Under the pieces are notes generated by a model that searched no databases, was not told the origin of the DNA, and saw only the letters and a program-made list of their open reading frames with translations. Positions 52,325 through 60,083 of a DNA stretch of 64,000 bases are shown here, one piece after another. The position numbers and the translations under genes are program-made. Source of the DNA: RGIG426 sp045639905 (GTDB lineage Bacteria; Bacillota; Clostridia; Oscillospirales; Acutalibacteraceae); assembly GCA_045639905.1 (NCBI GenBank), contig JAZUDZ010000040.1, forward strand, positions 23,090 to 87,089. Reading direction: 5' to 3'. Position 1 is the first letter of the stretch, and the number at the start of each line of letters is the position of its first letter.

Positions 52325-53311
52325 TTAATTTTGTTTATCTTGTGGATAGACAATTCCGGTTTTTTTGCGAATGGTATCCATCAGTTTTCCGATGTACAGG
52401 GTTTCTTTTTTACCATGTACGGGACTGTCAAGAACACCTTCTGAAATGCAGGCGCAAAAGTGCCGAAGTTCATGCTCAAAACCGTTCCCGTCATAGGGCG
52501 TATCAATGTGTTCCTCGGTCCCGTCATTATGATAAATATGAATGGACTCGGGGGCGCAAAAATGTTCAATTTGAATATGGCCGGTGGTGCCGTATAATTC
52601 TCCGCTTCTCGGCTTTTGCAGCATGGTTGCACAAGACAGGTGAGACAGGATCCCGTCGGCATGCTGAACGAGTATGTCGGTTTGTGCATCGGTCCCATTA
52701 TACGGTCGGCAAAACGCCTCCAATTTTTCGATGTCGGTTCCGCAAAACCATGTCATGAAATTCAGTTCGTAGATGCCGATATCAAGAAGCGCTCCGCCTC
52801 CGTTTTCCCGTCTCAAAACGTGGTGATTCAAATCGTCCAAACTCATGTCATAACAAAAACGTGCTTCCAGAGATTTGAGTTTTCCGATGGTACCGGAATT
52901 CATAAGATCAAACAGCTTCAGAGTGCCGGGGACAAATCGCGCCCACATATTTTCCATTAAAAGGCGTTTGTTTTCTTTAGCACAGGCAAACATTTTTTCC
53001 ATTTCTTCAGCGTTGACGGCCAACGGCTTTTCACACAAAACGTGTTTGCCGTTTTGCATCATAAGGCAGGAGCACTGTGCGTGCAGGCTGTGGGGGACGG
53101 CGATGTAGGCGGCATCGATACAGTTCGATGCTGCCATTTCTTCATAAGAGCCAAAACTTTCGGGAATACCGAATTCCGATGCAAATGCATCCGCTTTCTC
53201 CTTTGTACGGGAAGCAACCGCAACGAGTTTTGCCTCGGGAACGAGAGCAATTGCTCTTGCAAAGCGGTGAGCCACTTTGCCGGTTCCGACAATTCCAAAT
53301 CGTATAGACAT
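52325..53311 (-). CDS. Gfo/Idh/MocA family oxidoreductase
   Basis: 328 residues from ATG 53311, with GGAGGA 6 bases upstream. The N-terminal dinucleotide-binding fold is FGIVGTGKVAHRFARAI. The catalytic-type CEKPLAVN lysine motif follows, then the C-terminal sheet with LLDIGIYELNFMTWF. Members oxidise or reduce sugar or inositol carbons with NAD(P). The length and layout fit the trans-1,2-dihydrobenzene-1,2-diol dehydrogenase-like branch, but I would not name a substrate. It is 13 bases downstream of the guaB terminator hairpin, on the same strand. Confidence 0.88.
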   Translation of the reverse strand: MSIRFGIVGTGKVAHRFARAIALVPEAKLVAVASRTKEKADAFASEFGIPESFGSYEEMAASNCIDAAYIAVPHSLHAQCSCLMMQNGKHVLCEKPLAVNAEEMEKMFACAKENKRLLMENMWARFVPGTLKLFDLMNSGTIGKLKSLEARFCYDMSLDDLNHHVLRRENGGGALLDIGIYELNFMTWFCGTDIEKLEAFCRPYNGTDAQTDILVQHADGILSHLSCATMLQKPRSGELYGTTGHIQIEHFCAPESIHIYHNDGTEEHIDTPYDGNGFEHELRHFCACISEGVLDSPVHGKKETLYIGKLMDTIRKKTGIVYPQDKQN

Positions 53312-53323
53312 AATGTATCCTCC

Positions 53324-53354
53324 AAAAAAAGGGTGCCGCATGGGCACCCTTTTG
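53324..53354 (-). terminator. Terminator of guaB
   Basis: An 11 bp perfect stem (53327-53337 with 53343-53353) and a 5-base loop, with a T-run on the minus strand. Confidence 0.9.
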
Positions 53355-54866
53355 TTAACCTTTTATCGTGGAATTGGTATCTTTCTGAATAACATCGTGA
53401 GCGCCGCCCTCAACGATACTGGTTGAAGAAACAAGCGTCAACTTGGCTTTTTGCTGCAGTTCCCGAATGGTCAAAGCACCACAGTTGCACATGGTGGATT
53501 TGACTTTGCTGAGAGACAGGGCCACATTATCTTTTAAAGTGCCGGCATAGGGAACATAGGAGTCAACGCCTTCCTCGAAGGACAGCTTCTTGTCGCCACC
53601 CAGGTCATAACGCTGCCAGTTTCTGGCACGGGCAGAACCCTCGCCCCAGTATTCCTTATAGTAAGTTCCGTTGATGCTGACTTTGTTGGACGGGCTTTCG
53701 TCAAAACGGGCAAAATAGCGGCCGAGCATAATAAAGTCGGCACCCATTGCCAAGGCCAGCGTAATGTGATGATCGTACACGATACCGCCGTCGGAGCATA
53801 CCGGCACATAGATGCCGGTTTCTTTATAATAGTCGTCTCGGGCTTTGCAAACCTCAATGAGAGCCGTGGCCTGTCCGCGACCGATACCCTTTGTTTCACG
53901 GGTGATGCAAATGGAACCGCCGCCGATACCGACCTTGACAAAGTCTGCACCGCAGTCAGCCAGGTAACGGAATCCTTCGGCATCCACAACGTTACCGGCA
54001 CCGACTTTAACGGATTCGCCGTAATTTTCGCGAATCCACTGGATGGTCAGACGCTGCCATTCGGAGAATCCTTCAGAGGAGTCGATACACAAAACATCTG
54101 CACCGGCATTGACCAGGGCCGGAACGCGTTCGGCATAGTCGCGTGTGTTGATACCGGCACCGACAACATACCGTTTTTCGGCATCCAGAAGTTCGTTGGG
54201 GTTTTGTTTGTGGGAATCATAGTCCTTGCGGAAAACCATATAGCAAAGATTCTGGTTTTCGTCGATGATGGGAAGCTGATTCAGTTTGTTGTCCCAAATA
54301 ATGTCGTTGGCTTCTTTCAGGTTTGTGCCGTCTTTGTCGGCAACAATCAATTTATCAAAGGGAGTCATGAACTCGGCGACTTTCATATCGAGGCTCATAC
54401 GGCTGGTACGGTAGTCACGGCTGGTGACAATACCGAGAAGTTTTCCGTTGCAGGAACCGTCTTCGGTAATGGCAATGGTGGAGTGTCCGGTTTTTTGTGT
54501 CAGGGCAATGACGTCAGCCAATGTATTGTCCGGTTTCAAGTTGGAATCACTGACAACGAATCCGGCTTTATGGTTTTTGGCACGGCTGACCATGGCAGCT
54601 TCGTCTTCCACGGACTGGGAACCGTAAATAAAGGACACGCCGCCTTCGGTAGCCAAAGCAACCGCCAAACGGTCGCCGGATACGGATTGCATAATGGCGG
54701 AAACCAGAGGAATGTTCATGGCGATGGCAGGCTCTTCCCCTTTCTTGTATTTAACAAGCGGGGTTTTCAAAGAAACGTTTGCGGGGATGCACTCGCTGGA
54801 CGAGTAGCCCGGAATCAAAAGGTATTCGTTAAAGGTATGTGCCGGCTCATTAATAAAAGTTGCCAT
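53355..54866 (-). CDS. guaB: IMP dehydrogenase, Tritrichomonas-type
   Basis: 503 residues. The TIM barrel is interrupted by paired CBS domains (about 100-220). The catalytic cysteine lies in GIGGGSICITRETKGIGRGQ, followed by VCSDGGIVYDHHITLALAMG and the active-site flap GEGSARARNWQRYD, which carries the Arg-Tyr dyad. The C-terminus is VEGGAHDVI. From memory, this loop and the 503-residue length match the enzyme of the protozoan Tritrichomonas foetus, not the more common GPGSICTTR type. It oxidises IMP to XMP with NAD+, the first step to GMP. GGGAGGAAG sits before the ATG. Confidence 0.95.
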   Translation of the reverse strand: MATFINEPAHTFNEYLLIPGYSSSECIPANVSLKTPLVKYKKGEEPAIAMNIPLVSAIMQSVSGDRLAVALATEGGVSFIYGSQSVEDEAAMVSRAKNHKAGFVVSDSNLKPDNTLADVIALTQKTGHSTIAITEDGSCNGKLLGIVTSRDYRTSRMSLDMKVAEFMTPFDKLIVADKDGTNLKEANDIIWDNKLNQLPIIDENQNLCYMVFRKDYDSHKQNPNELLDAEKRYVVGAGINTRDYAERVPALVNAGADVLCIDSSEGFSEWQRLTIQWIRENYGESVKVGAGNVVDAEGFRYLADCGADFVKVGIGGGSICITRETKGIGRGQATALIEVCKARDDYYKETGIYVPVCSDGGIVYDHHITLALAMGADFIMLGRYFARFDESPSNKVSINGTYYKEYWGEGSARARNWQRYDLGGDKKLSFEEGVDSYVPYAGTLKDNVALSLSKVKSTMCNCGALTIRELQQKAKLTLVSSTSIVEGGAHDVIQKDTNSTIKG

Positions 54867-54902
54867 GTTACTTCCTCCCAGTTGTGATAGTTTTGGATAA
54901 AA

Positions 54903-54942
54903 TAAAAAATAGACACGCAGGCTTGCAGCGAGCTTGTCTATT
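54903..54942 (-). promoter_or_regulatory. Possible attenuator hairpin in the guaB leader
   Basis: On the minus strand, AATAGACA (54935-54942) pairs with TGTCTATT (54908-54915). A 19-base interior can itself pair in part (CGC/GCG), and T-rich sequence follows. The hairpin sits between the promoter and the ATG and has the form of an intrinsic terminator. Confidence 0.5.
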
Positions 54943-54953
54943 CACTTTTACCG

Positions 54954-54982
54954 ATTATATACGGAAAGCCTTTGCGTGTCAA
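54954..54982 (-). promoter_or_regulatory. Promoter of guaB
   Basis: Minus-strand TTGACA (54977-54982), a 17-base spacer and TATAAT (54954-54959), a perfect match to the sigma-A consensus. The leader to the ATG at 54866 is about 80 bases. Confidence 0.93.
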
Positions 54983-55065
54983 TGAAAAAAGGTCGCAATA
55001 TGTGGTGAAAATTGGCATACTCAAGAGGAAAATCAAAATTTTTTTGAAAAATCCAAAAATTTTTG

Positions 55066-55093
55066 TTGCATTTTGAAAATGATGTGGTATAAT
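55066..55093 (+). promoter_or_regulatory. Promoter of the small HTH gene
   Basis: TTGCAT (55066-55071), a 16-base spacer, and TATAAT (55088-55093) preceded by TGG (extended -10). In-frame ATGs at 55073-55081 lie inside it and cannot be translation starts. Confidence 0.75.
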
Positions 55094-55192
55094 AATCTGT
55101 CCAAGGGAAATCAGACGACGTTTTGGAAAGGAGGAAATGAGGTCGTCATTTGTACGAAAACAGGTTTCAGAATCGAAAGGGTGGTTGATTAT

Positions 55193-55498
55193 ATGAAAGA
55201 GACAAACCGTATTGCAGACAATGTTAGTAAGAATATCAGAACGATTTTAAAAGAACGGCAAATGAATCAGCAAGATTTTGCGGATCTCATTAATTACAGC
55301 TATAAACAAGCTGGCCGATTTCTTCGAGACGGCATTAAAGATCTGGATCTCATCCAGTATATTGCCGACGTTTTAAAAATAGAAGCAGGAGAGCTTCTCG
55401 GAATCGAGGAGCTCTCTCACTTTTTGTTTCACAAAAAAGTGGAAAAGTCCTGTACGGACAGATCTTGTCCTACGAATTTGTGCAGACTTGTGGTATAG
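55193..55498 (+). CDS. Small HTH protein, possible substrate or partner of the M41 peptidase
   Basis: 101 residues from ATG 55193 (AAAGGGTGG 8 bases upstream). Residues 10-68 form a Cro/C1-type HTH (ILKERQMNQQDFADLINYSY, then FLRDGIKDLDLIQYIADVLKI). The last 30 residues have several Cys and Lys and no recognised domain. An intrinsic-terminator-like hairpin (55389-55416) followed by a T-run lies inside the 3' coding part. The FtsH-like peptidase gene starts 105 bases downstream. Regulation of the neighbouring genes is inferred. Confidence 0.7.
   Translation: MKETNRIADNVSKNIRTILKERQMNQQDFADLINYSYKQAGRFLRDGIKDLDLIQYIADVLKIEAGELLGIEELSHFLFHKKVEKSCTDRSCPTNLCRLVV
55389..55430 (+). terminator. Terminator-like hairpin inside the HTH coding region
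   Basis: A 12 bp stem with one G.U pair (55389-55400 with 55405-55416) closes a 4-base loop, followed by a T-rich stretch (55421-55429). Termination here would leave a transcript lacking the stop codon of the HTH gene. Confidence 0.6.
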
Positions 55499-55499
55499 T
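55491..55499 (+). promoter_or_regulatory. Extended -10 promoter of the FtsH-like peptidase gene
   Basis: TGGTATAGT has the TGn extension and TATAGT (55494-55499), with no good -35. It lies just after the internal hairpin and at the end of the HTH gene. Confidence 0.5.
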
Positions 55500-55602
55500 A
55501 GGTTCATCAGATGCAAACATCATAGAAACCCGTGGAAAATTACAGAAAGAATCAGGAAGCAAATGACATAATGAAATTTATTTTTTGAACGGGGGTTTTT
55601 CT

Positions 55603-56886
55603 ATGATAATCAAAAATGAAGAAATGTGTGTTTGGCCCGGCTACGAAAAAGAGCAGGCAGTGCTGAAGAAATATATCCGACTGTTAACAAAGCCGGAACT
55701 GCTTGCCGAAGCCGGGATTTCCATGCCCAAGGGTCTTCTCGTATATGGGCCACAGGGTGTCGGAAAGACGGATTTGATTGTATCTTCCGTTCCGGACGGA
55801 GTGTCTTGCGTCTTAATCAATCTTTTGGCGGGCCAAGACTATGACGAAATAATCAAATCGATCACCAAAGGCTTCGAAGAAGCCAAATCAAAAGCGCCGT
55901 GTGTTGTGGTAATACAGCACCTGGACTATTTCCGCGACAGCTCCTATATTTCGGAAGCTGTGCTGCAGAACATCGGCGAACTGCGACCGTCAGACGGAGT
56001 TCTTGTTTTCGGCGTTTACGACGGAAAAAAAGAAAGCGGGAAGTTTTGTTCTTTTGACGGTTTAGATCAAAAACTGTTTGTTCCGTATCCGAATCAGTCC
56101 ATGCGCACCTTGTTTTTGCGGAAAATATTGCAGAATGTTCCGCTCGAAAAACAAATGAATACGGAAAATGTTGCACGTATGTATGACAAAGAGACCTTCT
56201 CCTACATACAGCAATCCGTGAACCGTATTGTTCTGAATGCGGTTTTGGATGGTCGATCCTCTGTTACGGAACGGGATTTCTTTTTGGACCAAATCAACAA
56301 CGATGAACTCTATCCGGTGGATGATATGACACCGGAAGAAGTCCATCGCGTTGCGGTCCATGAAGCCGGACATGCGGTGGCTGCATGGCTTCTCTATCCG
56401 GAAGCCGTTGTGGGTGTTGCCGTGCGGAGGCATCACAATCAGGCGGGGCTTTTGCATGTTGTTCCTGAAAAGTTTGTTGAAAGCGTTGCCGAAAAAGAGC
56501 AGAGAATTGTCGGTTTGCTGGCAGCGAGAGCTGCTGAGCGGATTGTGCTCGGAGAGAATCTGACCGGATCCGCGTCGGACATCGATAGCGCCGTAGAACA
56601 AACGAGAATTTTAACCGAAGAAAACGGGTCCTATGGTTTTGCTCCCACCTGTACAACCGTTGTCGAAGATATGTCCAAAACCTGTGCGGAAAAAGCAGTT
56701 TCCGCTTTGGTGGATATGACAACCGATAAGCTGAACGAGTTCAGCCGTCGTGCGGATACCCTTCTTCGTTCCAATCGAAAACTTCTGGATGCGGTTATCA
56801 GTGCCTTGGAGACACGCCGGATTTTGCTGCGTGACGAAATCTGTGAAATTGCGAAGCAGGTTTCCGAAATCTGCGATGCAGCCTGA
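55603..56886 (+). CDS. Soluble FtsH-like M41 metallopeptidase with degraded AAA+ domain
   Basis: 427 residues from ATG 55603 (GGGGG 6 bases upstream). FtsH is usually above 600 residues and starts with two membrane helices; none are present here. Walker A is GPQGVGKT (49-56), but the Walker B position reads VVVIQHLD (102-108), lacking the Asp-Glu pair. The arginine-finger loop of FtsH is absent. The M41 peptidase domain is intact: zinc ligands His253 and His257 with catalytic Glu254 (HEAGH), and Asp326 (TGSASDI) as third ligand. It likely degrades a specific protein with little or no ATP-driven unfolding. The HTH protein upstream is a candidate substrate (inference). Confidence 0.82.
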   Translation: MIIKNEEMCVWPGYEKEQAVLKKYIRLLTKPELLAEAGISMPKGLLVYGPQGVGKTDLIVSSVPDGVSCVLINLLAGQDYDEIIKSITKGFEEAKSKAPCVVVIQHLDYFRDSSYISEAVLQNIGELRPSDGVLVFGVYDGKKESGKFCSFDGLDQKLFVPYPNQSMRTLFLRKILQNVPLEKQMNTENVARMYDKETFSYIQQSVNRIVLNAVLDGRSSVTERDFFLDQINNDELYPVDDMTPEEVHRVAVHEAGHAVAAWLLYPEAVVGVAVRRHHNQAGLLHVVPEKFVESVAEKEQRIVGLLAARAAERIVLGENLTGSASDIDSAVEQTRILTEENGSYGFAPTCTTVVEDMSKTCAEKAVSALVDMTTDKLNEFSRRADTLLRSNRKLLDAVISALETRRILLRDEICEIAKQVSEICDAA

Positions 56887-56900
56887 AGCAATTTGGTTGA

Positions 56901-56943
56901 GAGGCCCTGCTCTCCGTTTGGAGAGAGGGCCTCATATTCTTTT
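56901..56943 (+). terminator. Terminator after the M41 peptidase gene
   Basis: GAGGCCCTGCTCTCC pairs with GGAGAGAGGGCCTC with one bulged G around a 4-base loop, then a T-rich tail. Confidence 0.85.
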
Positions 56944-56952
56944 GCACTATGA

Positions 56953-56982
56953 TTGACAAACCGGGGAATTCGGTGTTAAGAT
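56953..56982 (+). promoter_or_regulatory. Promoter of the permease gene
   Basis: TTGACA (56953-56958), an 18-base spacer, and TAAGAT (56977-56982) preceded by TGT (extended -10). It argues for the start at 57015 rather than the ATG at 56949, which overlaps it. Confidence 0.55.
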
Positions 56983-57014
56983 TTCGGGAGAAAACAGATA
57001 GAGGCGCCGATAGA

Positions 57015-58154
57015 ATGGAAACAGAGACACAGATACAACAAAACAGATTCTTGAAAACCGCTTTCGGGTTTGTCAAAAAAAATACAGTGATGGTAATTGC
57101 TTTTTTTGCAGCTTTGATTACGTCCGTTTTGGTTCCCGTTGACAAAGCCTATTTGTCCTATTTTGACCTTAAAACACTGACCTGTTTGTTTTGTGTTTTG
57201 GCGGTTGTTTGTGCACTGAAAAACATACGATTTTTCTATGTGTTTGCGAAAAAAGTGGTTCAGTTGTTCAAAACGGCCAGAGCCAGCATCCTGGCACTTG
57301 TGTATATAACGTTTATCGGTTCTATGCTGATTGCCAATGATATGGCACTGCTGACGTTTTTACCTCTTGGGTATTTTGTTTTGACCACAACGAAAAAAGA
57401 GAAATACATGGCATTCACATTCATTATGCAAAACATAGCCGCAAATTTGGGTGGAATGCTAACGCCGTTTGGCAATCCTCAAAACCTTTTCCTGTATACG
57501 AAATTTGAAATTGCCAACGGAGAGTTTATTAGAATTATGGCGCCTCCGTTTTTGTTGTCGGTTTTATTGATCACGGTTTGTTGCCTAGTGGTTGTCAAGC
57601 CGGAAGAACTGGTCATAGAAAACGAAACCGTGCATATGAGCGCTAAGCGAGTGTGCCTGTACATGGCTTTGTTTGCCTTGGCAATTGTCATTGTGTTTCG
57701 GTTTGTTCCGTACTGGATCGGTCTGGTGGTCATTCCCGTTTGCCTGTTTTTTGCAGACAGGAAGGCACTGAAAATGGTAGATTATCCGCTTCTGTTAACG
57801 TTTGTGTTTTTCTTTGTTTTTGCAGGGAATATGGGACGACTGGAGCCGATTCGGGAGTTTTTCTCCTGGCTGCTGGATAAGAACACGTTGCTTGTCAGTA
57901 CGGTATCCTGCCAGTTCATCAGTAATGTTCCGTCCGCCATATTGCTTTCTCAGTTCACAAACAACTATGCAGACTTGCTTGTCGGGGTGAATATCGGCGG
58001 AGTGGGAACCCTGATTGCGTCCCTTGCCTCCCTGATAACTTTCCGGGAATATGTAAAACACAATCCGGGAAAAAGCGGCGCGTATTTTCTGGAATTTTCC
58101 CTATTTAATTTTGCCTTTTTGGTAATCCTTCTTATTTTCTCCGTTTGTATATGA
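57015..58154 (+). CDS. ArsB/NhaD/SLC13-like ion permease
   Basis: 379 residues from ATG 57015; the longer start at 56949 overlaps the promoter. About ten membrane helices form two repeats with the family motifs SMLIANDMALLTFLPLG and LTPFGNPQNLFLY in the first half and QFISNVPSAILLSQFTNN in the second. This matches the ion transporter superfamily (ArsB, NhaD, citrate/anion permeases). The ion is not decided by sequence. It follows the M41 gene after a terminator and has its own promoter. Confidence 0.85.
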   Translation: METETQIQQNRFLKTAFGFVKKNTVMVIAFFAALITSVLVPVDKAYLSYFDLKTLTCLFCVLAVVCALKNIRFFYVFAKKVVQLFKTARASILALVYITFIGSMLIANDMALLTFLPLGYFVLTTTKKEKYMAFTFIMQNIAANLGGMLTPFGNPQNLFLYTKFEIANGEFIRIMAPPFLLSVLLITVCCLVVVKPEELVIENETVHMSAKRVCLYMALFALAIVIVFRFVPYWIGLVVIPVCLFFADRKALKMVDYPLLLTFVFFFVFAGNMGRLEPIREFFSWLLDKNTLLVSTVSCQFISNVPSAILLSQFTNNYADLLVGVNIGGVGTLIASLASLITFREYVKHNPGKSGAYFLEFSLFNFAFLVILLIFSVCI

Positions 58155-58169
58155 GATTTGCGGATCATG

Positions 58170-58178
58170 TGGTATACT
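58170..58178 (+). promoter_or_regulatory. Extended -10 promoter of the WYL regulator gene
   Basis: TGGTATACT has the TGn extension and TATACT (58173-58178). No good -35 is seen. It is about 20 bases before the ATG. Confidence 0.45.
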
Positions 58179-58198
58179 AAAAAAGAGGTGACAGGATT

Positions 58199-59233
58199 AT
58201 GATTGGTGTCAGATGCAAAAAATTATATCCGTTATTCATATTGGAAGTGCTGAAAAAGCATTCTAATTGTGAACATCCCATGAAGCAAAAGGACATCCTC
58301 GAATGGGTGGAAAAGGAATATGGTGTCAAAATCGACCGTAAAAGTATTCGGCTGAATCTGGAGGATTTGATTAATGCCGGGTTCCCGGTTAGTGCGGATA
58401 CTGTCGAACATACCGATAAGCAGGGAAATCCCTACGATACGTATACCAATATCTACTATGAATCGGATATTTCCGATGTGGAATACCGACTTCTTGTGGA
58501 TTCTGTTCTGTTTTCACAAAGTATTCCGGCTAAGGATCGGGACCGCCTGATTGAGAATCTTTCCAAACAAACCAGTAAATATTTCACGATGCCGTCCATT
58601 ACCTCGTGTGAGCTGGAAACCCGTGATGCGAATATGTTGTTCCTGACACTGGAAGTAGTGGGCGAGGCCATTAAGAATAAAAAACAGATTCGCTGTCATT
58701 ATGATCGTTTTGAGTCGGATAAAAAGCTGCATCACCGAACCAATCCCGACGGAACGCCGCGTGAGTATCTCCTGAACCCGTATGACATTGTCGCAAAACG
58801 GGGAATGTATTATCTCATTTGCAACATGGACAACCGGGATTCCCTGGCCTATTACCGTCTGGACCGTATCAGCGATGTGGAAGTGCTGGAAACACCGCGC
58901 AAATCCATGACACGCGTGGAGGGCCTGGAGCACGGTCTGGATCTTTCCCGTATTATGCGTGGTCGCAATTTTATGTTTACCGGAAAACGGGTTCGCGCTG
59001 TTTTTGAAACAAGCGAGACATTAATCGGTGATGTTATGGATGCTTTTGGTTCCAACGCGGTGTCCTTTGTCCCGAAAGGGGATGGCATCGTAACGGTAAC
59101 GGCGGATGTCATTGACCAGGATATGAAACTGTGGGCCATTCAGTATACGCCTATGGTGAAGGTGCTGAAACCGGAATCCCTGGCACAGGAAGTTTGTGCG
59201 GATTTGAAAGCCGCATTAGACCAATACAAGTGA
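58199..59233 (+). CDS. WYL-domain transcriptional regulator
   Basis: 344 residues. An N-terminal winged HTH (about 1-75, KQKDILEWVEKEYGVKIDRKSIRLNLEDLINAG) is followed by a WYL domain. The ligand-binding strand reads YLLNPYDIVAKRGMYYLIC and a WCX-like C-terminal region ends the protein. WYL proteins sense ligands, often nucleic acid or nucleotide products, and control defence or metabolic genes. AGAGGTGA precedes the ATG. It is the only clear regulator after the permease, but its target cannot be read. Confidence 0.9.
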   Translation: MIGVRCKKLYPLFILEVLKKHSNCEHPMKQKDILEWVEKEYGVKIDRKSIRLNLEDLINAGFPVSADTVEHTDKQGNPYDTYTNIYYESDISDVEYRLLVDSVLFSQSIPAKDRDRLIENLSKQTSKYFTMPSITSCELETRDANMLFLTLEVVGEAIKNKKQIRCHYDRFESDKKLHHRTNPDGTPREYLLNPYDIVAKRGMYYLICNMDNRDSLAYYRLDRISDVEVLETPRKSMTRVEGLEHGLDLSRIMRGRNFMFTGKRVRAVFETSETLIGDVMDAFGSNAVSFVPKGDGIVTVTADVIDQDMKLWAIQYTPMVKVLKPESLAQEVCADLKAALDQYK

Positions 59234-59269
59234 AAAAAGAGAGATGCCGCGGCATCTCTCTTTTATATT
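59233..59269. terminator. Bidirectional terminator between WYL and rlmA genes
   Basis: A 14 bp stem (59235-59248 with 59251-59264) around a GC centre, with A- and T-runs on both sides. The T-run overlaps the stop of the convergent methyltransferase gene. Confidence 0.88.
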
Positions 59270-60069
59270 TCTTTTTTTTCATACAGAACGATTTGAAAAG
59301 CCAGGCTGGTTTGCAGGCTTTCCAGCTTCTCCAGTTTCTTTTGGTCTTCCATCCCGGTTTTGTAATAATAGGGAGTCATTTTGAATATTTGCAGAATGCT
59401 GTCCGTATCCGGCAAATGGATGGTGTATTCGAGATTGCGTTTTGTTTTCGGAGAAAAGCCGGGCAGCGTGTTTTCCGGTGCCGGATTTTCATAGGGTACG
59501 TCGTATACGGCCTGCTTCAGTTCCCATAAATGTTTTTCCAGCGGAAAGACACACAGAAGGTATCCCGTGTCTTTTAAGACGCGGGAGAACTCTTCGGGAA
59601 AAAGCGGGGCAAAAACCGAGATGAGTACATCGGCCGATCTGTCCGGCAACGGCATGGAAGCGGTACTGGCCGTGGCAAGCTTCAGTTCATGGTTCCGTTT
59701 TCCTGCGGCAGCCAAAGCGTCTTTGGAAATGTCAATGCCGAAAACCGTGGCTCCGGTTTCTTTTTGAATGCGGTCTGTATAATACCCCTCTCCGCATCCG
59801 GCATCCACGAGTATGGATGAAGAATCCAGCAGAGGGTGTACGGTTTCCACGATGGCATCGCAAAGTGCCGCATAAAAACCTTTGTTCAGGAACTCCGTAC
59901 GGGAGCGGACCATAAGTTTGTCGTCCCCGTGATGGCCGGAACTTCCGGACTGCAGCAGATTTACGTATCCGCTTTTGGCAATGTCATAGCAGTGCCCGTT
60001 TTCGCAAAAATAAGATTTGTCTTTTCGAACCAAAGGTTTTTTGCAGACGGGACACAAAAAGGATATCAT
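59263..60069 (-). CDS. rlmA: RlmA-like 23S rRNA guanine-N1 methyltransferase
   Basis: 268 residues from ATG 60069 (AAAGAGGG upstream). An N-terminal zinc finger has Cys6, Cys9, Cys22 and His26 (CPVC ... CENGH). The SAM-binding fold shows the motif I VDAGCGEGYYTDRI and a further ISVFAPLFPEEFSRVLK. Both match RlmA (G745/G748 methyltransferase), which modifies the peptide-tunnel region of the ribosome and affects macrolide or tylosin sensitivity. It is preceded by the M16C peptidase gene on the same strand by 14 bases, so both are one transcript. Confidence 0.88.
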   Translation of the reverse strand: MISFLCPVCKKPLVRKDKSYFCENGHCYDIAKSGYVNLLQSGSSGHHGDDKLMVRSRTEFLNKGFYAALCDAIVETVHPLLDSSSILVDAGCGEGYYTDRIQKETGATVFGIDISKDALAAAGKRNHELKLATASTASMPLPDRSADVLISVFAPLFPEEFSRVLKDTGYLLCVFPLEKHLWELKQAVYDVPYENPAPENTLPGFSPKTKRNLEYTIHLPDTDSILQIFKMTPYYYKTGMEDQKKLEKLESLQTSLAFQIVLYEKKEI

Positions 60070-60083
60070 TTGGATTCCCTCTT

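Noticed and set aside
55073..55192. 40-residue N-terminal extension of the small HTH protein
   Set aside because: Its first codons overlap the -10 box of the promoter, so it cannot be expressed from it.
56949..57014. 22-residue N-terminal extension of the permease
   Set aside because: It coincides with the TTGACA/TAAGAT promoter, so translation probably starts at 57015.
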